A DNA stretch of 64,000 nucleotides, taken from NCBI RefSeq assembly GCF_004124325.1, contig NZ_QBDT01000001.1:2976001-3040000 (forward strand). Reading direction: 5' to 3'. This stretch comes from Streptomyces sp. L2. GTDB lineage: Bacteria > Actinomycetota > Actinomycetes > Streptomycetales > Streptomycetaceae. The translations under genes and the position numbers were made by a program. The notes beneath the pieces were generated by a model. The model searched no databases. It had not been told where the DNA came from and was given only the letters and a program-made list of their open reading frames with translations. Positions within the stretch are counted from its first letter, which is position 1. Each line of letters opens with the position of its first letter. Below are positions 16,837-26,740 of the stretch, piece after piece.

Positions 16837-17421
16837 ATGAGCCAGTCATATCCGCCGCAGCAGCCGCAGCAGCCCGGTCCGGCCGGCGCCAACCCGTACG
16901 CCCAGCAGCCGCCGGCCGGCGCCCCCGCGCCCTACCCGGCCCAGCCCGGCGCCCCGGCCGCGCCGTACCCCGCCCAGCCGGGCGCCTTCGCGGGCCCGCC
17001 GGCGCCGCCCGCGCCGGGCCGGAACAACCTGGCGCTCGGGCTGATCGCGGCCGTGGTCGCCGCGCTCGTGGCCGCTGGGCTGTACGGCGTCGTCATCGGG
17101 CTCACCAAGCACGAGATCGGGTGGGCGGCCGTGGGCGTCGGCTTCCTCATCGGCGTCGCGGCGGGCAAGGCGGGCGGCCGGAACCCGGCGGTCGCGATCG
17201 CCAGTGCCGTGCTCGCCCTGGGCTCGGTCTACCTCGGTCAGCTGGTCGGGACGGCCATGATCGGCGCCGACGAACTGCATGTCAGCTTCTCCGAGCTGTT
17301 CTTCGACCACCTCGATCTCGTCCAGCAGGCCTGGAAGGAGAACGCCGACCCGCTGACCTTCGTCTTCTTCGCGATCGCCGCGTTCGCCGCGTTCTCGGGC
17401 ACGAAGAAGGCCGCCGCGTAA
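16837..17421 (+). CDS. Small multi-spanning membrane protein with Pro/Gln-rich N-terminus
   Basis: 194 residues from ATG 16837 (MSQSYPPQQPQ), with a GGGGGG run ~10 bases before it. The first ~65 residues are a disordered Pro/Gln/Ala/Tyr segment with repeats such as PGAPAAPYPAQ. Four hydrophobic segments follow: LALGLIAAVVAALVAAGLYG, AAVGVGFLIGVAAG, VAIASAVLALGSVYLGQLVG and LTFVFFAIAAFAAFSG. The architecture resembles the many Streptomyces proteins with a proline-rich cytoplasmic tail and a small integral domain. No enzymatic residues are recognised and the function is unknown. Confidence 0.8.
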   Translation: MSQSYPPQQPQQPGPAGANPYAQQPPAGAPAPYPAQPGAPAAPYPAQPGAFAGPPAPPAPGRNNLALGLIAAVVAALVAAGLYGVVIGLTKHEIGWAAVGVGFLIGVAAGKAGGRNPAVAIASAVLALGSVYLGQLVGTAMIGADELHVSFSELFFDHLDLVQQAWKENADPLTFVFFAIAAFAAFSGTKKAAA

Positions 17422-17444
17422 GGCACGCGTGCACGCACGCGAGA

Positions 17445-17474
17445 AGGGCCCGGCACCCCAGGGTGCCGGGCCCT
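17445..17474. terminator. Bidirectional terminator
   Basis: A 14-base perfect inverted repeat (17445-17458 with 17461-17474) lies between the convergent membrane-protein gene and guaB3. Confidence 0.85.
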
Positions 17475-17501
17475 CCGCCGTCGTAGCGGCCGTTTCGCGG
17501 G

Positions 17502-18626
17502 TCAGCGCTTGTGCTGGCTGTCCGCCACCGTGACCTCGACCCGCTGGAACTCCTTCAGCTCGCTGTAGCCGGTGGTGGCCATGGCGCGGCGCAGGGCGCC
17601 GAAGAAGTTCATGGAGCCGTCCGGGGTGTGGGACGGGCCCGTGAGGACCTCCTCGATGGTGCCGACCGTGCCGAGGTCGACCTTCTGGCCGCGCGGCAGC
17701 TCCTCGTTGACGGCCTCCATGCCCCAGTGGTGGCCCTTGCCGGGCGCGTCCGTGGCGCGGGCCAGCGGAGAGCCCATCATCACCGCGTCGGCGCCGCAGG
17801 CGATCGCCTTGGGCAGGTCGCCGGACCAGCCGACGCCGCCGTCCGCGATCACGTGCACGTACCGGCCGCCGGACTCGTCCATGTAGTCGCGGCGGGCCGC
17901 CGCCACATCCGCGACCGCGGTCGCCATCGGGACCTGGATGCCCAGCACGTTCCGCGTGGTGTGCGCGGCGCCGCCGCCGAATCCGACCAGGACACCGGCC
18001 GCGCCGGTGCGCATCAGGTGCAGGGCGGCGGTGTAGGTGGCGCAGCCGCCGACGATCACCGGGACGTCCAGCTCGTAGATGAACTGCTTCAGGTTCAGCG
18101 GCTCGGCGGCGCCCGACACGTGCTCCGCGGAGACTGTCGTACCGCGGATGACGAAGATGTCCACGCCCGCGTCCACGACCGCCTTGGAGAACTGGGCGGT
18201 GCGCTGCGGGGAGAGCGCGGCCGCCGTGACCACGCCGGAGTCGCGCACCTCCTTGATGCGCGCGCCGATCAGCTCTTCCTTGATGGGGGCCGCGTAGATC
18301 TCCTGCAGGCGGCGCGTGGCCCGCTCGGAGGGCAGCTCGGCGATCTCGTCCAGCAGCGGCTGCGGGTCCTCGTGCCGCGTCCAGAGGCCTTCGAGGTTGA
18401 GCACGCCGAGGCCGCCCAGCTCACCGATGCGGATCGCGGTGGCCGGGGAGACGACCGAGTCCATGGGGGCGGCCAGGAAGGGCAGCTCGAAGCGGTAGGC
18501 GTCGATCTGCCAGGCGATCGAGACCTCCTTCGGGTCCCGCGTACGGCGGCTGGGGACGACGGCGATGTCGTCGAAGGCGTACGCCCGGCGGCCGCGCTTG
18601 CCGCGCCCGATCTCGATCTCAGTCAC
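17502..18626 (-). CDS. guaB3: GuaB3 family IMP dehydrogenase-related protein
   Basis: 374 residues from GTG 18626, with AAAGG upstream. It is a CBS-less member of the IMP dehydrogenase / GMP reductase TIM-barrel family found paired with GuaB in actinobacteria. The start (GRGKRGRRAYAFDDIAVVPSRRTRDP) and the phosphate-binding stretch (ADGGVGWSGDLPKAIACGADAVMMGSPLA) are typical. Its reaction is less certain than GuaB's; GMP reductase-like activity has been proposed for GuaB3 proteins. It lies downstream of guaB on the same strand. The 160-base gap between them contains a hairpin and direct repeats, so it may be transcribed separately. Confidence 0.9.
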   Translation of the reverse strand: MTEIEIGRGKRGRRAYAFDDIAVVPSRRTRDPKEVSIAWQIDAYRFELPFLAAPMDSVVSPATAIRIGELGGLGVLNLEGLWTRHEDPQPLLDEIAELPSERATRRLQEIYAAPIKEELIGARIKEVRDSGVVTAAALSPQRTAQFSKAVVDAGVDIFVIRGTTVSAEHVSGAAEPLNLKQFIYELDVPVIVGGCATYTAALHLMRTGAAGVLVGFGGGAAHTTRNVLGIQVPMATAVADVAAARRDYMDESGGRYVHVIADGGVGWSGDLPKAIACGADAVMMGSPLARATDAPGKGHHWGMEAVNEELPRGQKVDLGTVGTIEEVLTGPSHTPDGSMNFFGALRRAMATTGYSELKEFQRVEVTVADSQHKR

Positions 18627-18686
18627 GTCTGTGGCCTTTCCCTGATGCGTTGCAGCGTCTTCCAGTATCGCCGACGGGTACGACAG

Positions 18687-18715
18687 CGGCGGCCCCGGAT
18701 GCTCCGGGACCGCCG
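18687..18715 (-). terminator. Hairpin after guaB
   Basis: Arms 18687-18699 and 18703-18715 pair over 13 positions with one mismatch and a three-base loop, downstream of the guaB stop on the minus strand. Confidence 0.6.
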
Positions 18716-18748
18716 TCGGTTCACGTCCTGCGCGGCGTCACGTGGCGT

Positions 18749-18787
18749 CACGCGCGCGTGGGCGTCGCGTTCACGCGCGCGTGGGCG

Positions 18788-18789
<2 letters not shown>
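18749..18789. repeat. 18-base direct repeat at the guaB stop
   Basis: CACGCGCGCGTGGGCGTC occurs at 18749-18766 and again at 18772-18789. The second copy overlaps the guaB stop codon. Each copy contains the self-complementary CACGCGCGCGTG. Confidence 0.85.
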
Positions 18790-21125
<2,336 letters not shown>

Positions 21126-21841
21126 TCCTCGCGCCCTCCCCTTCCGCTCGACCGACTTGTCCCCGAGAGACTCCACCTCTCAAGCATGCGGCATCGCCGC
21201 GAAAACGGTGTCCCTCCGGGGGTTGGCCGCGGGTTCAGTGCGACCAGGTGCACACGCGCGGGTCCGTTGCGGCTGGTCGCGCCCCCGCGACGGAGCGGCA
21301 TCGACACGGCCCCGGGCCCCTTGGGGGTGGCCCTGCCCGGTGAGTGAGTGCCGGTGCGTTGTGGCTTGTCGCGCAGTTCCCCGCGCCCCTGGGTGGGCTC
21401 AGCCGCCCGGCGTCAGCAGGTGACCGGCATTCTGCTCACGATGCCTTGCGGCCGGTGGGCGGCTGCGGGTCCGTTGTGGCTTGTCGCGCAGTTCCCCGCG
21501 TCCCTGGCTGGGCTCAGCCGCCCGGCGTTCGGTAGATACCGGGCATTCGTCTCACCCTGCCTTTCGGCCCGCTGGTGGCTGACGGTTCGCTCCGGCTGGT
21601 CGCGCCCACGCGGCGGAGCCGCAGATCGACACGGCCCCGCGCATCGGCATCACATGCAGCGCTTCAGGACGCCGGGCGAGTGAGCCTACCCAAGGGGCGC
21701 GGGGAACTGCGCGACCGGGCACAACGGACCCGCAGCCGCCCACCGGCCGTAAGGCACACCGCGTGGGCGCGACCAGCCGCGACGGAGTCGCAGCCGCACC
21801 CCGGCCGAAACACAGCACGGCCGGGGTTGCCGCCCAGGCGT
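21126..21841. repeat. Intergenic array of dispersed-repeat copies and fragments
   Basis: A 716-base gap between sigD and bldM. It holds two minus-oriented cores (TCGCGCAGTTCCCCGCGC at 21369-21386 and a one-base variant at 21484-21501) and one plus-oriented core at 21697-21714. Diverged pieces lie near 21262-21330, 21583-21640 and 21755-21800 with phrases such as GGCTGGTCGCGCCC and ATCGACACGGCCCCG. I see no credible gene; the open frames follow the repeats. Confidence 0.8.
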
Positions 21842-22453
21842 TCAGCGGACCAGGCCCCAGCGGAAGCCGAGGGCCACGGCGTGGGCCCGGTCGGAGGCGC
21901 CGAGCTTCTTGAACAGGCGCCGCGCATGGGTCTTCACGGTGTCCTCGGAGAGGAACAGCTCGCGGCCGATCTCGGCGTTGGAGCGCCCGTGGCTCATACC
22001 CTCCAGTACCTGGATCTCGCGCGCGGTGAGCGTCGGCGCCGCCCCCATCTCCGCCGAGCGGAGCCGGCGCGGCGCAAGCCGCCAGGTCGGGTCGGCGAGC
22101 GCCTGCGTCACCGTGGCCCGCAGCTCCGCGCGGGAGGCGTCCTTGTGGAGGTAGCCACGCGCGCCCGCCGCCACCGCGAGCGCGACGCCGTCCAGGTCCT
22201 CGGCGACCGTGAGCATGATGATCCGGGCGCCCGGGTCGGCGGACAGCAGCCGCCGTACAGTCTCCACGCCGCCCAGACCGGGCATGCGTACGTCCATCAG
22301 AATCAGGTCGGAACGGTCGGCGCCCCAGCGGCGGAGGACTTCCTCGCCGTTGGCCGCCGTCGTCACGCGCTCGACGCCGGGCACGGTCGCGACCGCGCGA
22401 CGGAGTGCTTCTCGGGCAAGCGGGGAGTCGTCGCAGACGAGGACGGATGTCAT
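21842..22453 (-). CDS. bldM: Response-regulator-like developmental regulator BldM
   Basis: 203 residues. It has a receiver domain (1-~120) with Asp8/Asp9, Asp54 (LILMDVRMPG), Thr82 and Lys104 (YLHKDAS), all the usual phosphorylation-pocket residues. A LuxR/NarL-type helix-turn-helix follows (LTAREIQVLEGMSHGRSNAEIGRELFLSEDTVKTHARRLFKKLG). I recognise it as BldM of Streptomyces, needed for aerial hyphae and spores, working alone on one gene group and with WhiI on another. No sensor kinase gene is adjacent, consistent with its description as an orphan regulator. It is read divergently from whiD, and a near-consensus BldN promoter lies ~125 bases upstream. Confidence 0.96.
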   Translation of the reverse strand: MTSVLVCDDSPLAREALRRAVATVPGVERVTTAANGEEVLRRWGADRSDLILMDVRMPGLGGVETVRRLLSADPGARIIMLTVAEDLDGVALAVAAGARGYLHKDASRAELRATVTQALADPTWRLAPRRLRSAEMGAAPTLTAREIQVLEGMSHGRSNAEIGRELFLSEDTVKTHARRLFKKLGASDRAHAVALGFRWGLVR

Positions 22454-22577
22454 GACCGCCCTCCGCAGCTGATGCGCGTCACCTTGAGCCTCCAGGCTGG
22501 TACGGAATCGTCACCTGTGCGGTCGACCGTCTCGGACGCCTGCCCGAGCTCTTGTGTTTTCAACCGCCTCCGCACTC

Positions 22578-22605
22578 TCAACGACGGTCACTCGAAAGAG
22601 TTACG
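22578..22605 (-). promoter_or_regulatory. BldN (sigma ECF)-type promoter of bldM
   Basis: On the minus strand CGTAAC (22605-22600) and CGTTGA (22583-22578) are separated by 16 bases. This fits the BldN consensus I know (CGTAAC-N16-CGTTGA). Transcription would start near 22570, leaving a leader of ~115 bases before bldM. Confidence 0.8.
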
Positions 22606-22763
22606 GGGCCGCGTGCCGTCTTCGGCACTCTATGTGAGGGCGCGCACACGGTGCAGACATGCGCGTCGGACTCTCAACTTTTCATCACAACCTATGCCCC
22701 ATTCAGACCCTTTTCTTCCCGTTCAGTGGTGTCCGGGGCTAGATTCGCAATGAGTCATATTTT

Positions 22764-22784
22764 CATCTCCTTAGACCGGAGATG
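22764..22784 (+). promoter_or_regulatory. Inverted repeat in the whiD leader or promoter
   Basis: CATCTCC and GGAGATG are perfect complements around TTAGACC. It could be an operator or a leader hairpin; no named binding site is recognised. Confidence 0.4.
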
Positions 22785-22834
22785 TACGGTCGTTGGCACC
22801 GTATCCGCCCAGAACGGCTACAAGGGGTCACGTA

Positions 22835-23164
22835 ATGGCAGATTTCTCCCGCCTTCCCGGACCGAACGCGGACCTGTGGGACTGGCAGCTGCTCGCTGCC
22901 TGCCGCGGGGTGGACAGCTCTCTCTTCTTTCACCCGGAGGGCGAGCGCGGGGCGGCTCGGAGCGCTCGCGAGAACTCGGCCAAGGAGGTCTGCATGAGGT
23001 GCCCGGTCCGTGCGCAGTGCGCGGCGCACGCGCTGGCGGTACGCGAGCCGTACGGCGTGTGGGGCGGCCTGACCGAGGACGAGCGCGAGGAGCTGATGGG
23101 ACGGGCACGCAACCGCCTGGTGACCGCGTCGGCCACCGGTGGGGGTGTCTCTCCCGACCACTGA
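22835..23164 (+). CDS. whiD: WhiB-family iron-sulfur regulator WhiD
   Basis: 109 residues from ATG 22835 with AAGGGG upstream. The four cluster ligands are Cys23, Cys53, Cys56 and Cys62 (AACRG, then CMRCPVRAQC). The Wbl signature EPYGVWGGLTEDER is intact, followed by a short basic tail. WhiD carries a [4Fe-4S] cluster, binds the major sigma factor, and is needed for late spore maturation and septum placement in S. coelicolor. The pairing with bldM on the opposite strand is that of Streptomyces. A hairpin terminator follows about 50 bases after the stop. Confidence 0.95.
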   Translation: MADFSRLPGPNADLWDWQLLAACRGVDSSLFFHPEGERGAARSARENSAKEVCMRCPVRAQCAAHALAVREPYGVWGGLTEDEREELMGRARNRLVTASATGGGVSPDH

Positions 23165-23214
23165 AGGAACGTTTCCGCATCCACGGCAGTCCGGATGCGG
23201 CCGCCATCCGCACC

Positions 23215-23242
23215 ACAGGGGCACGCGCACGCGTGCCCCTGT
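23215..23242 (+). terminator. Terminator after whiD
   Basis: ACAGGGGCACGCG (23215-23227) pairs perfectly with 23230-23242, followed by TCTC. Confidence 0.75.
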
Positions 23243-23243
23243 T

Positions 23244-23313
23244 CTCATGCCCCCTTGGAGCGCCCCGTTCTCATGCCTCCGGCGAGCGCCTCATGCCCCC
23301 TGGGAGCGCCCCG
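23244..23313. repeat. 24-base direct repeat overlapping a LysR gene end
   Basis: Copies at 23244-23267 and 23290-23313 (CTCATGCCCCC(T)TGGGAGC type) differ by one base. The right copy contains the stop codon and last codons of the LysR gene, so the intergenic copy looks like a duplication of that gene's end. Confidence 0.8.
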
Positions 23314-24199
23314 CCGCCCGCGCCAGCTGTTCCAGCGTCGCCGCCACCGCCGGCACCTGGGCCAGGTCGGGCAGGGTGAGGGCGACGATCTCCCGCCGGA
23401 CCGACGGTTCCAGCGTCACCGTCCGCACCCCCCGGGGCCGTACCGACTCGACCGCCAGCTGGGGCAGCACGGCGACGCCCAGGCCCGCGCCCACGAGGCC
23501 CACCACGGCCGGGTAGTCGTCCGTGGCGAAGTCGATGCGGGGCGTGAAGCCGGCGCTCTCGCACACCTCCACCAGCTGGCCCCGGCAGCGCGGGCAGCCC
23601 GCGATCCAGGGCTCCTCGGCCAGCTCGGCGATGGCGACGGACCCCGCGCGCGCGAGGCGGTGCCGCTCGGGCACCAGGCCGACCAGACGGTCCGTCAGCA
23701 GCGGGCGTACGACGAGGTCGTCCCAGTCCTCCGCGACCGCCGCGCCCTCATAGCGGAAGGCCAGCGCCAGGTCGCAGTCGCCCTCGCGCAGCAGCGCCGC
23801 CGACTTCGGGGGCTCGGCCTCCTCCAGGGAGACGCGGGTGCCGGGGTGGGCGGCGCGCAGGGCGGCCAGCGCGGTGGGGACCAGGGTGGAGCTGCCGCTG
23901 GGGAAGGAGACCAGCCGGACCCGGCCCGCGCGCAGGCCGGCGATGGCGGCGACCTCCTCCTCGGCGGCGGTGAGTCCGGCGAGGATCCCCGAGGCGTGCC
24001 GGACAAGGGCCTCGCCGGCCTGGGTCAGGCGCATCTCGCGGCCGTTGCGGACGAGCAGCGGGGTGCCCACGGAGGCCTCCAGCGCCTTCATCTGCTGGCT
24101 GACGGCGGGCTGGGTGCAGCCCAGCTCCCGGCCCGCCGCCGAGAAGGAGCCGGTGGTGGCGACGGCGCGCAGGACACGGAGATGACGGGCCTCTATCAC
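23291..24199 (-). CDS. LysR-family transcriptional regulator
   Basis: 302 residues, standard for the family. The N-terminal winged helix-turn-helix (1-~60) reads IEARHLRVLRAVATTGSFSAAGRELGCTQPAVSQQMKALE. The remaining ~220 residues are the periplasmic-binding-protein-like effector domain, with the usual RLVSFPSGSSTLVPTALAALRAAHPGTRVSLEEAEP segment. The MOSC-domain gene starts ~80 bases away on the other strand, so a shared control region and regulation of that gene are plausible. The inducer is unknown. Confidence 0.93.
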   Translation of the reverse strand: MIEARHLRVLRAVATTGSFSAAGRELGCTQPAVSQQMKALEASVGTPLLVRNGREMRLTQAGEALVRHASGILAGLTAAEEEVAAIAGLRAGRVRLVSFPSGSSTLVPTALAALRAAHPGTRVSLEEAEPPKSAALLREGDCDLALAFRYEGAAVAEDWDDLVVRPLLTDRLVGLVPERHRLARAGSVAIAELAEEPWIAGCPRCRGQLVEVCESAGFTPRIDFATDDYPAVVGLVGAGLGVAVLPQLAVESVRPRGVRTVTLEPSVRREIVALTLPDLAQVPAVAATLEQLARAAGRSQGA

Positions 24200-24279
24200 C
24201 CCTCAAGCATAAGCCAGGCTTGGACATGTCTCGCGATATTCACTCGACGCTTTGAGGTGGCGTCCCGTACCGTGCGGTC

Positions 24280-24948
24280 ATGGAGCTTCTCTCGGTCAAT
24301 CTGGGCCGTCCGCAGCCGGTGCCGTACACGGACCAGGCGGAGGGTGTCACGGGCATCGACAAGCGGCCGGTCGACGGCCCGGTGCGGGTGGCCGCCCCGG
24401 GACCGAGCGGCGTCGGCGGCAGCGGCCTGGCCGGGGACGCGGTGTGCGAACTGCGGTATCACGGCGGTGACGACCAGGCGGTGTACGCGTTCGCGCGCGC
24501 GGACCTCGACGAGTGGGAGCGCGAACTCGGCCGGCCGCTGGCCAACGGCCAGTTCGGCGAGAACCTCACGACGGACGGGGTGGACGTCTCCGGGGCGCTG
24601 ATCGGCGAGCGCTGGATGATCGGCTCCGAGGTGGTCCTGGAGGTGACCTCGGGGCGGGTCCCGTGCCGTACGTTCCAGGGCCATATGGGCGAGCGCGGCT
24701 GGGTCAGGAGATTCACCCGGAAGGGCGCGACGGGCGCCTATCTGAGGGTGATCGAACCGGGTGAGATACGGACGGGGGACCCGATCCGGATCGTGTACCG
24801 GCCGGAGCACGGGGTGACGGCGGCGATGGAGTTCCGGGCGACGACCACGGAGCACGAGCTGCTGCCCCGCCTGCTGGCCGCGGAGACGGCCCTGCGCGCG
24901 AGGTCACTGGCCAAGGCCCGCAAGTACGTGACGCAGAACGGGGGCTGA
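24280..24948 (+). CDS. MOSC domain protein (YiiM-like)
   Basis: 222 residues. The MOSC sulfur-carrier domain is recognised by GLAGDAVCELRYHGGDDQAVYAFARADLD at its start, the stretch GQFGENLTT and the conserved cysteine in GRVPCRTFQGH. A C-terminal 3-alpha-type extension follows. Homologues (YiiM, YuaD) bind the molybdenum cofactor and reduce N-hydroxylated compounds with electron-transfer partners. The gene is divergent from a LysR regulator. No molybdopterin enzyme lies nearby. The domain is certain; the substrate is not. Confidence 0.9.
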   Translation: MELLSVNLGRPQPVPYTDQAEGVTGIDKRPVDGPVRVAAPGPSGVGGSGLAGDAVCELRYHGGDDQAVYAFARADLDEWERELGRPLANGQFGENLTTDGVDVSGALIGERWMIGSEVVLEVTSGRVPCRTFQGHMGERGWVRRFTRKGATGAYLRVIEPGEIRTGDPIRIVYRPEHGVTAAMEFRATTTEHELLPRLLAAETALRARSLAKARKYVTQNGG

Positions 24949-25093
24949 CGAGCCGTCGGGCAGGAGGGGCGACAGCACGGCGGCGACCCGGCCGGCGGCC
25001 GGGCTGAGGGGCCGTCAGCACCCGGTGTTCCGGCGGCCCTCCCCCGGCCTCCGGCGAGCGGACGCTGTCAGTCCAGGTCACTACCCTTGCGCC

Positions 25094-25867
25094 ATGACAA
25101 CGGCTCTGATTACGGGATCGACCGCGGGGATCGGTGCCGCGTTCGCGCGGCGCCTGGCGGCTGACGGGCACGACCTCGTCCTGGTGGCGCGGGACACCCG
25201 GAGGCTGCGCGAGCAGGCGACGGAACTGCACGACCGGCACGGCATCGAGGCCGAGGTGCTCACCGCCGACCTGGCCGAGGACAAGGGCATCGAGACGGTG
25301 GCCGAGCGCCTCGGTGACCGCCGCAACCCGGTCGACCTGCTGATCAACAACGCCGGTTTCGGAAACAAGGGCCGCTATCTGGACGTGTCGATGGCGGACG
25401 AGCTGCGGATGCTCAAGGTGCACTGCGAGGCCGTGCTGCGGCTGACCTCGGCGGCGGCCGAAGCGATGCGGGAGCGCGGGCGCGGCGGGGTCGTCAACGT
25501 AGCCTCGGTGGCGGCCTTCGTGCCGAGGGGGACGTACGGCGCCTCCAAGGCGTGGGTCGTGCAGTTCACCCAGGGCGCGGCCCGGGACCTCGCCGGCAGC
25601 GGGGTCCGGCTGATGGCCCTGTGCCCCGGGTTCGTGCGCACCGAGTTCCACCAGCGGGCCGGGATGGGCACGGACAACATTCCCGGCTGGATGTGGCTGG
25701 ACGCGGACAAGCTGGTGACGGCGGCGCTGGCCGACCTCTCGCGCGGGAAGTCGCTGTCGATCCCGGCCGCCCGGTACAAGACGCTGATGGGCCTGGCGAA
25801 GGTGGCCCCGCGCGGGCTGCTGGGCGGGATCTCCTCCCGGACGGGCCGCAGGTACGGCCCCCGATAA
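25094..25867 (+). CDS. Short-chain dehydrogenase/reductase
   Basis: 257 residues from ATG 25094 (MTTALITGSTAG). Classical SDR motifs are present: TGSTAGIGAAFA for the dinucleotide, NNAGFGNKG, a Ser in NVASVAAF, and YGASKAW with catalytic Tyr and Lys. The arginines just after the first strand favour NADP(H). The MEROPS-free, stand-alone context gives no substrate. It resembles the DltE / acyl-type SDRs annotated as general oxidoreductases. The gene following begins ~120 bases later on the same strand. Confidence 0.92.
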   Translation: MTTALITGSTAGIGAAFARRLAADGHDLVLVARDTRRLREQATELHDRHGIEAEVLTADLAEDKGIETVAERLGDRRNPVDLLINNAGFGNKGRYLDVSMADELRMLKVHCEAVLRLTSAAAEAMRERGRGGVVNVASVAAFVPRGTYGASKAWVVQFTQGAARDLAGSGVRLMALCPGFVRTEFHQRAGMGTDNIPGWMWLDADKLVTAALADLSRGKSLSIPAARYKTLMGLAKVAPRGLLGGISSRTGRRYGPR

Positions 25868-25986
25868 GCCGCCGGAAGCCGCTGGAAGCCGCTGAACGCC
25901 GCAGCGGGGCTCGGCAGGTGAGGACGTCGCTCCGGTGGGAAAATGAGCGGGACGATAACCGGACCACGGGGGCCGGAGGCGGCGTC

Positions 25987-26694
25987 ATGACCTTCGTACA
26001 GCTCATCGAGTGCAGGACGAGCCGGCTGGACGAGATGAACCGGCTGATGGACGACTGGGTCGAACAGACCAAAGGAAAGCGGACGGCGACGCACGCGCTG
26101 GTCGGCAAGGACCGCTCGGACGCGGCGCACATCGTCGAGGTGGTGGAGTTCCCGTCCTACGAGGAGGCGATGCGGAACTCGCGGCTCCCGGAGACCGGCA
26201 AGATCTTCCAGGACATGGTCGCGCTCTGCGAGGAGGCACCGACGTTCACCGATCTGGACGTCGTACGGGACGATCTGCTGGCCGACATCACGGTGCGGCG
26301 GTTCTTCGAGGCGATCTCCGCGCCCGGTGAGCTGTCCCCCCTCAACGACCTGCTGGACGAGGACGTCCACAGCCACGACCCGGTCAACCCGCAGGACACG
26401 ATCGGGCTGGACGCCTGCCGCGCCGAGTTCCGGATGTGGCGGAGCGCGTTCGGCTTCGACGCCGCGGTCGAGGACGTGCTCGCCCAGGGCGACCGGGCCT
26501 GCTGCCGCTGGACCGCGAGCGGCTCCCACCAGGGCGACTTCCTGGGCATCCAGCCCACCGGCAAGCAGGTCACCATGACCGGTACGACCATGTTCCGCTT
26601 CGGCCCGAACGGCAAGATCGCGGAAATGTGGTGGCAGCACGACACCTTGGGACTGATGCAGCAGTTGGGCGCGCTGGACGCGTTGGAGCAGTGA
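25987..26694 (+). CDS. Dimeric alpha/beta-barrel plus SnoaL-like (NTF2 fold) protein
   Basis: 235 residues from ATG 25987, behind GGCCGGAGGCGGCGTC. The first ~95 residues look like a small ferredoxin-like domain (VQLIECRTSRLDEMNRLMDDW ... VEVVEFPSYEEAM). The rest is an NTF2/SnoaL-type fold: FFEAISAPGELSPLNDLLDEDVHSHDP, then GSHQGDFLGIQPTGKQVTMTGTTMFRFGPNGKIAEMWWQHD. Such C-terminal domains occur in polyketide cyclases and in many ester-cyclase-like proteins with no known reaction. No biosynthetic genes lie beside it. The two-domain architecture is seen; the function is open. Confidence 0.8.
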   Translation: MTFVQLIECRTSRLDEMNRLMDDWVEQTKGKRTATHALVGKDRSDAAHIVEVVEFPSYEEAMRNSRLPETGKIFQDMVALCEEAPTFTDLDVVRDDLLADITVRRFFEAISAPGELSPLNDLLDEDVHSHDPVNPQDTIGLDACRAEFRMWRSAFGFDAAVEDVLAQGDRACCRWTASGSHQGDFLGIQPTGKQVTMTGTTMFRFGPNGKIAEMWWQHDTLGLMQQLGALDALEQ

Positions 26695-26740
26695 GGCCCA
26701 CCCGGCCCGCCCCCACGCCCCAAGACCCGCGTTTCGGGCG

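Larger units (their letters stand above)
22454..22834. promoter_or_regulatory. bldM-whiD divergent control region
   Basis: 381 bases between two developmental regulators. It contains the BldN-type promoter (22578-22605) reading toward bldM. A 7-base inverted repeat CATCTCC (22764-22770) / GGAGATG (22778-22784) lies ~50 bases before whiD. An AT-rich patch at 22675-22770 probably carries whiD promoters. No gene is seen. Confidence 0.7.
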
